This document shows positions 18,378 to 29,225 of a stretch of 64,000 nt of DNA, piece after piece (position 1 is the first letter of the stretch; each line of letters opens with the position of its first letter). The position numbers were made by a program, and so were the translations under genes. This stretch comes from Phreatobacter sp. (lineage in GTDB: Bacteria > Pseudomonadota > Alphaproteobacteria > Rhizobiales > Phreatobacteraceae): positions 62,001 through 126,000 of the forward strand of contig NZ_JAPZTZ010000003.1 of assembly GCF_027532945.1 (NCBI RefSeq), given 5' to 3'. The notes beneath the pieces were generated by a model. That model made no database searches, was not told where the DNA came from, and worked only from the letters and a program-made list of their open reading frames with translations.

Positions 18378-18713
18378 TCAGGCGGCCGTCGTGTCGTCGA
18401 GCTTGGCCTCGGGCGCGTTCTTCTTGACGCTCTCGATGCCGGCATCGCGCGAGGCTTCCGAGGAATAGACCTCGCTCGTGCCGATCACCTGGCCGTTGGT
18501 GGCCTTGAGGTTGAACATCGGGCCGGTCTTGGCCTGCTTGCGCTCATAGCGGCCATCTTCCTTGGCGTTCTTCCTGACGCTCTCGATGCCGGCCAGCGCG
18601 GCTGCCTTGGTGGTGTACATCTCGCTGGACAGGATGACCTGACCGTTCGAGGCCTTCAGCGAGAAATGGAACTGACCGCTCTTGCCCTTGGTCAGCACGA
18701 ATTTGCCTGCCAT
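18378..18713 (-). CDS. DUF1508 (YegP-type) protein with two repeats
   Basis: A 111-residue protein made of two tandem DUF1508 repeats: GQFHFSLKASNGQVILSSEM and, about 48 residues later, GPMFNLKATNGQVIGTSEVY. Each repeat is followed by a helix of the form 'A..GIESV+KNA'. Each unit forms a beta-beta-beta-alpha fold; the function is unknown and often linked to stress. The ATG at 18713 starts MAGKFVLTKGKSGQFHF directly at the domain, with GAGGAT upstream. The longer frame to 18809 would overlap the neighbouring gene and has no family match. Confidence 0.88.
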   Translation of the reverse strand: MAGKFVLTKGKSGQFHFSLKASNGQVILSSEMYTTKAAALAGIESVRKNAKEDGRYERKQAKTGPMFNLKATNGQVIGTSEVYSSEASRDAGIESVKKNAPEAKLDDTTAA

Positions 18714-18805
18714 GCCATCCTCCCTCGGAAACGCGCTCGGGGCGCGAGGCGAGCATAGCGGCACGCTGGGGAAAGCGAGGTGCGGAAGGTCACGGACCCG
18801 GCGCG

Positions 18806-19309
18806 TCACGGCGCCGCGCGGCGCTGCTTTTCGTAGCGCTTGATGGCGCGCTCCCGCTTCAGCCGCGACAGGCGGTCCAGCCAGAAGATCCCCTCAAGCT
18901 GGTCGATCTCGTGCTGGAGCACGACGGCGAGGAAACCGTCGGCCTCGCCCTGCTCCTCCGCGCCGGTGAGCGTCGACCAGGCAAGGCCGATGCGGGCGGG
19001 GCGTTCGACCTCTTCGGAGATGCCGGGCATGGAGACCGAGCCTTCGCGCTCGACCTTCACCTCCGGCGAGGTCCAGAGGATGCGCGGATTGACATAGAGC
19101 CGCATCAGCGCGTCGTCCGCGAGACGGATGGCGACCAGCCGCTGGAAGACGCCGATATGGCAAGCGGCAAGGCCGATGGCCGGTGCGGCGACGACCGTGT
19201 CCATCAGGTCCTGCGCGAGGTCCTTCAGCGCCTCGTCGAAGACCTCGACAGGGTCGGCGCGGCGGCGCAGGCGCGGATCGGGGAACATGACGAGCGGGCG
19301 TGCGGGCAC
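18806..19309 (-). CDS. Peptide-deformylase-like protein lacking two metal ligands
   Basis: A 167-residue member of the peptide deformylase family, which normally removes the formyl group from nascent proteins. All three signature motifs are recognisable but altered. The GxGLAAxQ motif is AIGLAACH (Gln to His51), EGCLS is EGSVS (the metal-ligand Cys is Ser91), and HExxH is HEIDQ (the second His ligand is Gln137). H133 and E134 remain. Two of the three metal ligands are therefore gone, so normal deformylase activity is unlikely. The fold and length are otherwise intact, arguing for a retained, different function rather than decay. A genuine Def is presumably elsewhere. Confidence 0.88.
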   Translation of the reverse strand: MPARPLVMFPDPRLRRRADPVEVFDEALKDLAQDLMDTVVAAPAIGLAACHIGVFQRLVAIRLADDALMRLYVNPRILWTSPEVKVEREGSVSMPGISEEVERPARIGLAWSTLTGAEEQGEADGFLAVVLQHEIDQLEGIFWLDRLSRLKRERAIKRYEKQRRAAP

Positions 19310-19550
19310 AGCGGACCTCCTGCGTTTCGCTCTAGCGAAGCTGACGGCGCGGGAAAAGCCCGTCGGCGGGGCGGCTGCCGCTCTTGCGGGCGGCTGTTGC
19401 CTTCGCCACAGGCAGCCTCAGGAATGATCATCCACAGCATCCGGGCCATGCCCTCAACGGGTTGCAATGGAATGGTCGTTGCATAAGGATGCTCGACCGT
19501 CGGCCCCCCGCGGGCCGTTCTTCCGATCTCCAGCACGAGTGACATTCCAC

Positions 19551-21410
<1,860 letters not shown>

Positions 21411-21436
21411 GGCCTGATGGTCTGATGGTTTCGGAA

Positions 21437-21465
21437 GGCCCCGGTTCGCCGGGGCCTTTTGTTTT
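21437..21465 (+). terminator. Strong intrinsic terminator with TTCG loop
   Basis: GGCCCCGG (21437-21444) and CCGGGGCC (21449-21456) form a perfect stem closed by a TTCG tetraloop and followed by TTTTGTTTT. It lies 27 bases after the ABC ATPase stop codon. Confidence 0.9.
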
Positions 21466-21551
21466 GCGGTGACTGCTGGTCGCGGACATGACATCGCGCT
21501 CTAGGCCGCGTGGCCGATCCGAAGTGCAGGGCACGTCTCGACGCTAAGCGC

Positions 21552-22544
21552 TCAAAAGTGCTCGAAGCGTTCCGATCCGAAGGTCAGCGGCTGGCCGTTG
21601 AGCGACCAGGTAACGCCGGTGCTGCCCGTGACCTCGCCGATCACGGCGAGGGGCACCGCCACCGCCGCCGCATCCGCCTGCAGCGAGGAAAGCCGGGCCG
21701 GCGGGCAGGCCAGCAGGATCTCGTAATCGTCACCGCCGGTCAGCGCCCGTGTCCAGAGGGCCTGGTCCGTCGCAAGGGCGGCAGCGGCGGCCGGCGACAG
21801 CGGCACGGCGCCGGCGTCCACCATCGCGCCCGTGCCCGACGCCGCCATCATCTTGGCAAGGTCGCCCACGAGGCCATCCGATACATCCATGGCAGCCGAA
21901 GCATGGCGCGCTATGGCCTTCGCCAGGGCTACCCGCGGCTGGGGCTTAAGATAGCGATCGATGAGGTGGCGGCGATGATCCTCGCCGAGGGCGGCGAGCC
22001 AACCCGGCGCGGTTGCGGGATCGCGTTCCGCCTGCCGCGCCAGGAGCCCCAGCGCGCCGTCACCGATCGTGCCAGTGACGCAGAGGAGGTCGCCTGGCCG
22101 CGCCCCACGGCGACGCACGGTGCGGCTGGCGCGCCCGAAGGCAGTGACGGAGAGAGTCAGCGGCCCCGGCACCTTCACCGTGTCGCCGCCGAGCAGCGGA
22201 CAGCCATAGGCTTTCAAATCGGCAGCGAGGCCGCCAGCAAAACCCTCCAGCCACTCGACCGACCAGTCCGCGGGAAGTCCCAGCCCCAGCAGCATGCCGA
22301 CAGGCACCGCGCCCTTGGCGGCGAGGTCGGAGAGGTTCACCCGCAGCGCCTTGGCAGCGACGAGGCCCGGCGGATCGTCGGGGAAGAAATGGACGCCGGC
22401 GATCGCCATGTCCTTGGTGACGACGAGGTCCCCTTCCCCCGGCAGGATGGTTGCCGCATCATCGGTGAGCCCATCCGCACCGGCGCTGGTGGCGAGCGGC
22501 GCGAAAAAGCGGGCGATGAGGGCGTCTTCGGAGGGGCGTGTCAC
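21552..22544 (-). CDS. thiL: Thiamine-monophosphate kinase
   Basis: A 330-residue enzyme that phosphorylates thiamine monophosphate to thiamine diphosphate with ATP, the last step of cofactor synthesis. It belongs to the AIR synthase/PurM fold. Family motifs are DALIARFFAPLA, LTDDAATI with the metal-binding Asp pair, VVTKDMAIAGVHF, VNLSDLAAKGA, AMDVSDGLVGDL and GGDDYEIL. The start is a GTG at 22544; no strong ribosome-binding site is visible. It is the last gene of the glyA-nrdR-rib-nusB-thiL cluster, 39 bases after nusB. Confidence 0.94.
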   Translation of the reverse strand: MTRPSEDALIARFFAPLATSAGADGLTDDAATILPGEGDLVVTKDMAIAGVHFFPDDPPGLVAAKALRVNLSDLAAKGAVPVGMLLGLGLPADWSVEWLEGFAGGLAADLKAYGCPLLGGDTVKVPGPLTLSVTAFGRASRTVRRRGARPGDLLCVTGTIGDGALGLLARQAERDPATAPGWLAALGEDHRRHLIDRYLKPQPRVALAKAIARHASAAMDVSDGLVGDLAKMMAASGTGAMVDAGAVPLSPAAAAALATDQALWTRALTGGDDYEILLACPPARLSSLQADAAAVAVPLAVIGEVTGSTGVTWSLNGQPLTFGSERFEHF

Positions 22545-22583
22545 GGGGGGATCATGGCCCGGCGGAGCCGCGCCGGGAAGCGC

Positions 22584-23069
22584 TCAGTGCTTCGGCGCCT
22601 CGCCCATTTCAGCGGCGCGCACGCGCTTGGCGATCTTGTCGAGCACGGCATTGGCCATGCCGACCTCCTCGCGATCGACGAAGGCATCGGCCACGTCGAC
22701 ATATTCCGCGATGATGACCTTGGCCGGCACGTCCGGGCGCTCGAAGAGCTCGTAGGTGCCGGCGCGCAGCACGGCGCGCAGCACGGCCTCGATGCGACGC
22801 AGCGGCCAGTCGTCGGCGAGGATGCGGTCCACCGCCACGTCGATGCGCTGCTGCTCGCGCATCACGCCCTGGATGATGTCGCGGAAGAACTGGTGATCGG
22901 CCGGCAGGTAGGTGTCGCCCTCGACCTCCCGGCCCATCCAGAAGGTCTGGAACGAGCCGATCACGTCGTTGATGTCGGTGCCGGCGACATCCATCTGGTA
23001 GAGCGCCTGGACGGCGGCGAGACGCGCCGTGCCGCGCTTGTTGGCCTGTTTCGGAGCGGTCTCGGACAT
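22584..23069 (-). CDS. nusB: Transcription antitermination factor NusB
   Basis: A 161-residue, all-helical RNA-binding protein. With NusE it binds boxA RNA and supports rRNA transcription antitermination. Family features are RGTARLAAVQALYQMDVAG near the N-terminus, LRRIEAVLRAVLRAGTYEL and the C-terminal VIIAEYVDVADAFVDREEVG with MANAVLDKIA. Its ATG overlaps the ribH stop by one base (23069), so the two are translationally coupled. The ribH-nusB pairing is conserved across proteobacteria. Confidence 0.95.
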   Translation of the reverse strand: MSETAPKQANKRGTARLAAVQALYQMDVAGTDINDVIGSFQTFWMGREVEGDTYLPADHQFFRDIIQGVMREQQRIDVAVDRILADDWPLRRIEAVLRAVLRAGTYELFERPDVPAKVIIAEYVDVADAFVDREEVGMANAVLDKIAKRVRAAEMGEAPKH

Positions 23070-23554
23070 CAGGGCTGCTCCGCCCCACGCTTCAGGCGGA
23101 TCATGGCGAGGCAGGCCTTCGCCGCCCCGCCGCCCTTGTCGAGTTCGCTGCGACGGGCGCGCGCCCAGGCCTGGGCATCGTTCTCGACTGTGAGGATGCC
23201 GTTGCCGAGGGGCAGCTTGCGCTGGACCGAGAGGTCCATGAGCGCCCGCGAACTCTCCTCCGAGACGATCTCGTAATGGGTGGTCTCGCCGCGGATGACC
23301 GTACCGAGGGCCACTGCCCCGTCGAAGGGCTGGCCGCGGGCGGCCGCGCCGTCCATCAGGATGGCGATCGCGGCCGGGATCTCCAGCGCACCGGGCACGG
23401 TGTGGACCTCACAGGTCGCGCCAACCTCGGCAAGCGCCGCCTTGGCGCCATCGAGCAGGGCGTCGGCGAGGTCATCATAGAAACGCGCCTCGACGATCAG
23501 CACGCGGGCATGAGTCGGGATCACGTGCTCGGCTGCGGAACGCGGAGCGGCCAT
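23069..23554 (-). CDS. ribH: 6,7-dimethyl-8-ribityllumazine synthase
   Basis: A 161-residue lumazine synthase. It condenses 5-amino-6-ribitylaminouracil with dihydroxybutanone phosphate, the penultimate step of riboflavin synthesis. Motifs include [34 protein letters not shown] and [11 protein letters not shown]; the His of RGETTHYE is the expected catalytic base. It is encoded between ribE and nusB, overlapping nusB by one base. No FMN riboswitch is visible upstream of this copy. Confidence 0.95.
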   Translation of the reverse strand: MAAPRSAAEHVIPTHARVLIVEARFYDDLADALLDGAKAALAEVGATCEVHTVPGALEIPAAIAILMDGAAARGQPFDGAVALGTVIRGETTHYEIVSEESSRALMDLSVQRKLPLGNGILTVENDAQAWARARRSELDKGGGAAKACLAMIRLKRGAEQP

Positions 23555-23580
23555 GGCGGGTCCTTCGAAATGGGAGCGCT

Positions 23581-24195
23581 CTAGTAGCCCCCCGCCTTCG
23601 CATCCGCAAGGCGGGCGGCATAGCGCGCCATCATGTCGGCCTCGATGTTGACGCGGTCGCCGGCCTTGGCGTCACCCCAGGTGGTCACCGCGAGGGTGTG
23701 CGGGATCATGGTGACGGTGAAGGTATCGCCGTCGACGCCGTTGACGGTGAGCGAGGTGCCGTCGAGGGCGACGGAGCCCTTCTCGGCGATGAACTTGGCA
23801 AGGTCCTTCGGGGCGCGGAAGACGAAGCGGGCGGTGCCGTCGGTGTCGTCGCGCGAGACGATCTCGGCAACGCCATCGACATGGCCGGTGACGATATGGC
23901 CGCCGAGTTCATCGCCGATGCGCAGCGCCCGCTCGAGGTTGACCTTCTTGCCGGCCTGCCAGGCACCGAGCGTGGTGCGGGCGAGGGTCTCGGCCGATGC
24001 GTCGATGGTGAAGACGGTGCGGTTGCCCTGTTCGGCAAGCGAGGTGACGGTCAGGCAGATGCCCATGTGGCAGACCGAGGCGCCGAGCGGCAGGCTGTCG
24101 GCCGGATAGGAGCAGGCCACCGCCAGATGGCGCGCGGAGCCGCGGGCCTCCACGGCGACGATCTCGCCGACGTCGGTGATGATGCCGGTGAACAT
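23581..24195 (-). CDS. ribE: Riboflavin synthase alpha subunit
   Basis: A 204-residue enzyme that dismutates two lumazine molecules to riboflavin and the pyrimidine precursor. It is built from two similar lumazine-binding barrels. The first begins [16 protein letters not shown] and contains [16 protein letters not shown]. The second contains [16 protein letters not shown] and [20 protein letters not shown]. Both are complete. Three bases separate it from the preceding ribD stop, indicating one transcript, and ribH follows after 26 bases. Confidence 0.95.
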   Translation of the reverse strand: MFTGIITDVGEIVAVEARGSARHLAVACSYPADSLPLGASVCHMGICLTVTSLAEQGNRTVFTIDASAETLARTTLGAWQAGKKVNLERALRIGDELGGHIVTGHVDGVAEIVSRDDTDGTARFVFRAPKDLAKFIAEKGSVALDGTSLTVNGVDGDTFTVTMIPHTLAVTTWGDAKAGDRVNIEADMMARYAARLADAKAGGY

Positions 24196-24198
24196 GGT

Positions 24199-25326
24199 TC
24201 AGGCTCCTTGAGCGGCGGGATCGGGGCGGAAGGTTTCGATGAGGTCGCAGCCGGCGGTGCGGCTCTCGGCGAGGCGGTAGCGCTCGGGCATGGGGATGAC
24301 GAAACCGGGCACGCCGTCGCCAAGTGCGGCCGGCGAGCGCGCGACGATGATTTCGTCAGCCAGCGCCTGCTGCATCAGCGTCGCGCCAAGGATCGGGCCG
24401 CCCTCGCTCATGACGCGGGTGATGCCGCGCGCGGACAAGAGCCGGAGCGCGGCACCCATGTCGACGGAGCCGTCGGCGAGGCGGCTCACCAGCATGACCT
24501 CGCAGCCGGCCTGGCGCAGCGCCCGCTCGGCCTCGGGCGGTGCGCCGACGGTGGAGACGACCCAGGTCGGCGCGTCGCGCGCGGTGGCGACGAGGCGGGA
24601 GGTGAGCGGCAGGCGCAGCTTCGAGTCGATGATGACGCGGATCGGCGAGCGGTCCTCCATGCCGGGAAGGCGGCAGGTGAGCAGCGGGTCGTCGGCCAGC
24701 ACCGTGCCGATGCCGATCATGATGGCATCGGCCATGGCGCGGACGAGATGTAGCTGGACGGTGGCCTCGGGGCAGCTGATCTGGGTACGCGCGCCGCCCG
24801 CGGCCGCCACGAAGCCGTCGGCGGAGAGCGCCATCTTCAGCTGCACGAAGGGGCGGCCCTGGCGCACGCGGGTGAAATGACCGCGGTGATCAAGGGCGGC
24901 CTCGGCGGCGCCAACGCCGACATCGACGGCGATGCCATAGGCGCGGAGCATGTGGAAGCCGCGGCCATGGACGCGCGGATCGGGGTCGCCGATGGCACAG
25001 ACGACGCGCGCGATACCGGCACGGGCGAGAGCATCCGAACAGGGCGCCGTGCGGCCGTAATGCGAACAGGGCTCCAGCGTCACATAGGCGGTGGCGCCAT
25101 GGGTGGCGCGCAGGCCGGAAGCGGCGAGCGCATGGGCGATGGCCGTCGTCTCGCCATGCGGGCGGCCGCCGGCCTGGGTCACGCCGCGGCCGACAATCAC
25201 GCCGCTTTTGACGACAACGCAACCGACGGAGGGATTGGGCCAGGCGAGACCGAGATGCCGCCGGCCGAGGCGCAGCGCGTGGTCCATATGGGCGGCATCG
25301 ACCGCGGTGAAGGCGCCAGCGGCCAT
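24199..25326 (-). CDS. ribD: Bifunctional diaminohydroxyphosphoribosylaminopyrimidine deaminase / reductase
   Basis: A 375-residue bifunctional enzyme for the second and third steps of riboflavin synthesis. The N-terminal deaminase (residues about 5-150) has the zinc site GGRPHGETTAI and LEPCSHYGRTAPC; the first motif reads HGE where many deaminases have HAE, which is normal for RibD. The C-terminal NADPH-dependent reductase (about 160-365) contains RPFVQLKMALSADGFVA, GIGTVLADDPLLTCR, RVIIDSKLRLPLTSRL and MSEGGPILGATLMQ. It starts five bases after the nrdR stop. Confidence 0.94.
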   Translation of the reverse strand: MAAGAFTAVDAAHMDHALRLGRRHLGLAWPNPSVGCVVVKSGVIVGRGVTQAGGRPHGETTAIAHALAASGLRATHGATAYVTLEPCSHYGRTAPCSDALARAGIARVVCAIGDPDPRVHGRGFHMLRAYGIAVDVGVGAAEAALDHRGHFTRVRQGRPFVQLKMALSADGFVAAAGGARTQISCPEATVQLHLVRAMADAIMIGIGTVLADDPLLTCRLPGMEDRSPIRVIIDSKLRLPLTSRLVATARDAPTWVVSTVGAPPEAERALRQAGCEVMLVSRLADGSVDMGAALRLLSARGITRVMSEGGPILGATLMQQALADEIIVARSPAALGDGVPGFVIPMPERYRLAESRTAGCDLIETFRPDPAAQGA

Positions 25327-25330
25327 GACG

Positions 25331-25813
25331 CTAGCTGCGCCCGGGCTCGGTCGTGCCGTCGCCGTCCTCTGACATCTCGCCGATCAGCTGCTGGAACTCG
25401 CGGGGATCGCGGAAATTGCGGTAGACCGAGGCGAAACGCACATAGGCGACGTCGTCGAGGGCCTTGAGCGCCTCCATGACGATGCGGCCGATATTCTCGG
25501 CGGGAATGTCCGACTCGCCGGAGGCCTCGAGCTGGCGGACGATGCCGGAGACGAGGCGCTCGACGCGCTCGGGGTCCACCGGCCGCTTGCGCAGCGCGAT
25601 CTGGATGGATCGCATGAGCTTGTCGCGGTCGAAGGGCACGCGCTTGCCGGAGCGCTTGACCACGATGAGCTCACGCAACTGCACGCGCTCGAAGGTGGTG
25701 AAGCGCCCGCCGCATTCCGTGCAGACGCGGCGGCGACGGATGGCGGAGCCGTCCTCGGTGGGACGGCTGTCCTTCACCTGCGTATCCGCGAACCCACAGA
25801 AGGGGCAGCGCAC
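25331..25813 (-). CDS. nrdR: Ribonucleotide reductase transcriptional repressor NrdR
   Basis: A 160-residue nucleotide-sensing repressor of ribonucleotide reductase genes. It has the N-terminal zinc ribbon ([18 protein letters not shown] paired with [17 protein letters not shown]) and an ATP-cone domain (about residues 49-139: [20 protein letters not shown]). The protein ends with a short acidic tail. It binds NrdR boxes when dATP occupies the cone. It lies between glyA and ribD with 15- and 4-base gaps, the usual alphaproteobacterial order. Confidence 0.96.
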   Translation of the reverse strand: MRCPFCGFADTQVKDSRPTEDGSAIRRRRVCTECGGRFTTFERVQLRELIVVKRSGKRVPFDRDKLMRSIQIALRKRPVDPERVERLVSGIVRQLEASGESDIPAENIGRIVMEALKALDDVAYVRFASVYRNFRDPREFQQLIGEMSEDGDGTTEPGRS

Positions 25814-25828
25814 GGCGCGCGCGTCCCG

Positions 25829-27133
25829 TCAGGAATAGATGGGGAAGCGGGCGGTGAGGTCTTTGACCTTCTCCCGCACGACCGCCTCGACCTGGGCGTT
25901 GCCCTCGTCGGAATTGGCGCGGGACAGTCCGTCCAGCGTCTCGGCGATGAGCTCACCGACGCGCTTGAACTCGGCAATGCCGAAGCCGCGGGTCGTGCCG
26001 GCCGGGGTGCCGAGGCGGACGCCCGAGGTGACGAAGGGCTTCTGCGGGTCGAAGGGAATGCCGTTCTTGTTGCAGGTGATGTAGGCGCGGCCGAGGGCGG
26101 CCTCGGAGGCCTTGCCGGTGAGGTTTTTCGGGCGCAGGTCGACCAGCATCAGGTGGTTATCGGTGCCGCCGGTGACGAGGTCGAAACCGGCGCTCTTCAG
26201 CGTCTCGGCCAGCGCCTTGGCATTGGCAACGACGGCGTGGGAATAGGTCTTGAACTCGGGGCGCAGCGCCTCGCCGAAGGCCACGGCCTTGGCGGCGATG
26301 ACATGCATGAGCGGGCCGCCCTGCATACCGGGGAAGACCGCCGAGTTGAACTTCTTGGCGAGTTCCTCGTCATCGGTGAGGATCATGCCGCCACGCGGAC
26401 CGCGCAGGGTCTTGTGGGTGGTGGTGGTAGCCACATGGGCATGCGGGAACGGAGAGGGATGGGCGCCGCCCGCGACCAGGCCGGCGAAATGGGCCATGTC
26501 GACAAAGAGATAGGCGCCAACCTCATCGGCAATGGCGCGGAAACGGGCGAAGTCCCAGAAGCGGGCATAGGCCGAGCCACCGGCGATGATGATCTCCGGC
26601 TTCGCCTCGCGCGCGATGCGGGCGACCTCGTCCATGTCGATGAGCTGGTCCTCGCGGCGCACCGTATAGGGCGCCACCTTGAACCACTTGCCGGAGACGT
26701 TGACCGGCGAGCCATGGGTGAGGTGGCCACCGGCGGCGAGGTCCAGGCCCATGAAGGTGTCGCCCGGCTGCATGAGGGCGAGGAACACGGCCTGGTTCGC
26801 CTGGCTGCCCGAATTCGGCTGGACATTGGCGAAGCGGCAACCGAACAGCTTGGTGGCGCGCTCGATGGCGACCGTCTCGGCGATATCGACGAACTGGCAG
26901 CCGCCATAGTAGCGCTTGCCCGGATAGCCCTCGGCATACTTGTTGGTCATCACCGAGCCCTGCGCTTCCATGACGGCGCGCGAGACGATGTTCTCCGAGG
27001 CGATCAGTTCGATCTCATGCTGCTGCCGGCCAAGCTCCTTCTGGATCGCGTCGAAGATCACCGGATCGGTGTCGGCGAGGGACGCGGAGAAGAAGCCATC
27101 GAAGGGCTTCGCGGCGGCGGAGGACGAGGACAT
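25829..27133 (-). CDS. glyA: Serine hydroxymethyltransferase
   Basis: A 434-residue PLP enzyme interconverting serine and glycine while charging tetrahydrofolate with a one-carbon unit. Family motifs are [54 protein letters not shown] and [14 protein letters not shown], whose Lys binds PLP. The ATG at 27133 gives [15 protein letters not shown], a normal rhizobial start; the frame to 27241 has no family support. It is the first gene of the seven-gene riboflavin/thiamine cluster. Confidence 0.96.
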   Translation of the reverse strand: MSSSSAAAKPFDGFFSASLADTDPVIFDAIQKELGRQQHEIELIASENIVSRAVMEAQGSVMTNKYAEGYPGKRYYGGCQFVDIAETVAIERATKLFGCRFANVQPNSGSQANQAVFLALMQPGDTFMGLDLAAGGHLTHGSPVNVSGKWFKVAPYTVRREDQLIDMDEVARIAREAKPEIIIAGGSAYARFWDFARFRAIADEVGAYLFVDMAHFAGLVAGGAHPSPFPHAHVATTTTHKTLRGPRGGMILTDDEELAKKFNSAVFPGMQGGPLMHVIAAKAVAFGEALRPEFKTYSHAVVANAKALAETLKSAGFDLVTGGTDNHLMLVDLRPKNLTGKASEAALGRAYITCNKNGIPFDPQKPFVTSGVRLGTPAGTTRGFGIAEFKRVGELIAETLDGLSRANSDEGNAQVEAVVREKVKDLTARFPIYS

Positions 27134-27258
27134 CCGGATGGCTCCGTGAGGCGGCGGGCACCCGCCGTGGCGGTCGATGATATGGGCTAGCGGGTAGCAC
27201 AGCGCCGGTGGCAAGTCCAAGGCCGAAGGCGCGCGCGGCACCAGACCTTGTGCCGATG

Positions 27259-27495
27259 TCAGGACCCCTCCCCCGTATCCTGCATCAGCCGACGCTCCAG
27301 CTTACGACGGGCAAGCCGTTCGAGATCAGGGAGGGCGGTGTGCGCCGGCCCCATCACCACCACTTCGGTGCCGGTCTCCGCGCAGATGGCGGCGCAGCGC
27401 AGATAGGCGCCGATCACGGTGTGCTCGAAATAGACGGTGCGGCCGGAGGATTCGGGCATGGCCCATCGTGCCACAGCCTCGTTCGCCCGCACCAT
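27259..27495 (-). CDS. Small conserved hypothetical protein (DUF6898-like)
   Basis: A protein of up to 78 residues encoded upstream of glyA on the same strand. The core reads [20 protein letters not shown], then [20 protein letters not shown], followed by a basic helix [12 protein letters not shown]. This matches my memory of short rhizobial proteins called DUF6898, which sit near glyA-type clusters. The true start may be the ATG at 27459 ([13 protein letters not shown]), which fits the family better than 27495. Function is unknown. The assignment rests on pattern memory. Confidence 0.65.
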   Translation of the reverse strand: MVRANEAVARWAMPESSGRTVYFEHTVIGAYLRCAAICAETGTEVVVMGPAHTALPDLERLARRKLERRLMQDTGEGS

Positions 27496-27523
27496 GACCG
27501 AACGCCGCGTCCCAGGTGAAACG

Positions 27524-27551
27524 AAAAAGCCCGGCGCGAGGCCGGGCTTTT
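27524..27551 (-). terminator. Intrinsic terminator of ldtP
   Basis: AAAAGCCCGGC (27525-27535) pairs with GCCGGGCTTTT (27541-27551) around a 5-base loop. On the minus strand the stem ends in TTTTT, 23 bases after the ldtP stop. The symmetry makes it able to act in both directions. Confidence 0.85.
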
Positions 27552-27573
27552 GGAAAAGGCTGCGGGTGTCCGA

Positions 27574-28857
27574 TCAGCGCAGGGCGACCGGCTGGCCCAT
27601 GCCCGTCGCGGCCTGGGGGCCGATGCCGTCACGCTGGTAGATGTCGTCACGGAACTGCACGAGGCCGTCCGGATTGGCCCAGGCGGTGATATAGACCCAG
27701 TAGACCGGGACCGGCTGCAGCGGCTTGGCGTCGACGCGGTCGGTGGTACGGAAGATCCGGTCGATCTCCGAACGGCTCCACTGCGTGCCCTGCAGGATCC
27801 AGGCGATGAGCTCGCGGACATTCTGGACGCGGGCGCAACCCGAGGAGTGGAAGCGCTGGTCCTCGCCGAACAGGCCCTTGGAGGGCGTGTCGTGCATGTA
27901 GACCGCATGCTGGTTGGGAATGTTGATGCGGACATTGCCCATCGAGTTGCCCTCGAAGGGGTCCTGGCGGAAGCGATAGTTCATCGCCTCCATGGTGTTC
28001 CAGTTGATCGATTCCGGCGCCACTTCCTGGCCCTGGCCGTTGAACACGCGGATGCGGTTCTTGGCGAGGTAGTCCGGCTCGGCCTGCATCTTCGGGATCA
28101 GGTCCTTGCGGATGATCGAGGCCGGCACGGTCCAGTAGGGGTTGAAGTTGATGTCCTGGACGCGGGTCGAGATCACCGGCGACTGGCGATCGATCTTGCC
28201 TACGACAGTGACATGGCGGGAGACGACCGTGCCGTTCTCGACCGCCTCGAGCTGGGCGGCGGGGATGTTCATGACGATGAAGCGATTGCCGAGGAAGCCC
28301 GAATAGGCGCGGACGCGGACGAGATTCGTCTCGAGCTGGCGCAGACGCATCTCAGCCGGGACATTGAGGGCGGCGAAGGTGGCATCACGGACCTGGCCAT
28401 CCGGCGAGATGCCGTGGCGGGTCTGGAACCGCTTCACGGCGGTGTCGACGAAGCTGTCGAAAATGTCGGAGCGGCCGGCGGAGGCGTCAAGATCGCCGGA
28501 AGCGATGAGGCGGTCACGCAGGGCGACCACGGCCGGGCGGCGGGCGCCGATGCGCAGGCGCTCACGGTCCGGGACCGGCTGCCAGCCGCCGCGGGAGACG
28601 ATCTGCTGATACTGGCCGATGGCCATTTCGAGGCCCTGCACCGTGTGCGGACCGAGAACCGGAAAGGGGTTGCGCGCCGAGCGGGTGCGAGAGCCGGCAT
28701 CGAAGCTGTCGGACCATTCGGCGACAGCGGAGCGGCCCTGCTGGGCGAGGGCGGGAGAGGCGAGCGCGAGGGCCGGCAGGGAGGCCAGGCCGCCGAGCAG
28801 CGCGCGCCGGTCGAGCCTGGTGGTGAAGCGATCGGTCAAAGGTCGGCTCCGGATCAT
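27574..28857 (-). CDS. ldtP: L,D-transpeptidase (LdtP-type, murein remodelling)
   Basis: A periplasmic L,D-transpeptidase of about 427 residues that makes or remodels 3-3 peptidoglycan crosslinks. It has a signal peptide (RRALLGGLASLPALALASPA, cleaved near ALAQ), a peptidoglycan-binding segment (about 115-165: AVKRFQTRHGISPDGQVRDA) and a YkuD catalytic domain with YMHDTPSKGLFGEDQRFHSS, then GCARVQN; the Cys is the nucleophile. ATG 28857 and 28896 are both possible starts. It lies downstream of the ldtR regulator and a mini-protein on the same strand. LdtR is known to control such a transpeptidase in Liberibacter. Confidence 0.9.
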   Translation of the reverse strand: MIRSRPLTDRFTTRLDRRALLGGLASLPALALASPALAQQGRSAVAEWSDSFDAGSRTRSARNPFPVLGPHTVQGLEMAIGQYQQIVSRGGWQPVPDRERLRIGARRPAVVALRDRLIASGDLDASAGRSDIFDSFVDTAVKRFQTRHGISPDGQVRDATFAALNVPAEMRLRQLETNLVRVRAYSGFLGNRFIVMNIPAAQLEAVENGTVVSRHVTVVGKIDRQSPVISTRVQDINFNPYWTVPASIIRKDLIPKMQAEPDYLAKNRIRVFNGQGQEVAPESINWNTMEAMNYRFRQDPFEGNSMGNVRINIPNQHAVYMHDTPSKGLFGEDQRFHSSGCARVQNVRELIAWILQGTQWSRSEIDRIFRTTDRVDAKPLQPVPVYWVYITAWANPDGLVQFRDDIYQRDGIGPQAATGMGQPVALR

Positions 28858-29036
28858 CGGCGGGGTGCGCTCCCGCCCGCGGGGAGCAAACACCATTATC
28901 CTTAAGGAATGCCAAGCGGCGTTGGCTTCACCTATGGCAATCAATGTGACCAACTCAAGGCGTTTGTGGCAGCTTCCCTCCGCACAGATGCGTGAAAAGG
29001 GCGCATGGCAGTCGTGACGTGTCCCAAAACGGCGAC

Positions 29037-29063
29037 GGCCGGCCTCCCGTCGGAAGGCCGGCC
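29037..29063 (-). terminator. Hairpin between the mini-protein gene and ldtP
   Basis: GGCCGGCCT (29037-29045) pairs perfectly with AGGCCGGCC (29055-29063) around a 9-base loop. It lies 23 bases after the stop of the 43-residue gene. Three T residues follow shortly after on the minus strand. It may separate the ldtR transcript from ldtP. Confidence 0.5.
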
Positions 29064-29085
29064 ATCGCGGTTCGTGTCCCACGTC

Positions 29086-29217
29086 TCAGTGGCGACGGTT
29101 CGCCTCATCGCGGACGAAGAGCGTGGTGCCGGTGACGCCGAGCATGGTCTCGGCGAGGACCAGGACCATGGCGATGCCGGAGAGCAGCAGCGCCATATCG
29201 GTGGACAGGAGCGTCAT
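29086..29217 (-). CDS. 43-residue single-helix membrane protein downstream of ldtR
   Basis: A short gene reading MTLLSTDMALLLSGIAMVLV, then LAETMLGVTGTTLFVRDEAN and RRH. Residues about 8-32 form one hydrophobic helix, and the tail is charged. It starts eight bases after the ldtR stop on the same strand, so it is very likely cotranscribed and perhaps coupled. A hairpin follows. I know no named family. Its position between a MarR regulator of cell-wall genes and an L,D-transpeptidase suggests an envelope role, which is inference. Confidence 0.62.
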   Translation of the reverse strand: MTLLSTDMALLLSGIAMVLVLAETMLGVTGTTLFVRDEANRRH

Positions 29218-29225
29218 GGATCGCC

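Noticed and set aside
16451-18427. A 658-codon plus-strand frame inside the TRAP permease gene
   Set aside because: It is an out-of-frame shadow, rich in Arg/His/Gly, with no domain. The real frame encodes a recognisable permease.
23581-23600. FMN or TPP riboswitch near the riboflavin/thiamine genes
   Set aside because: The genes are packed with gaps of a few to about 40 bases, leaving no room for an aptamer, and no conserved THI- or RFN-box elements were recognised upstream of glyA.
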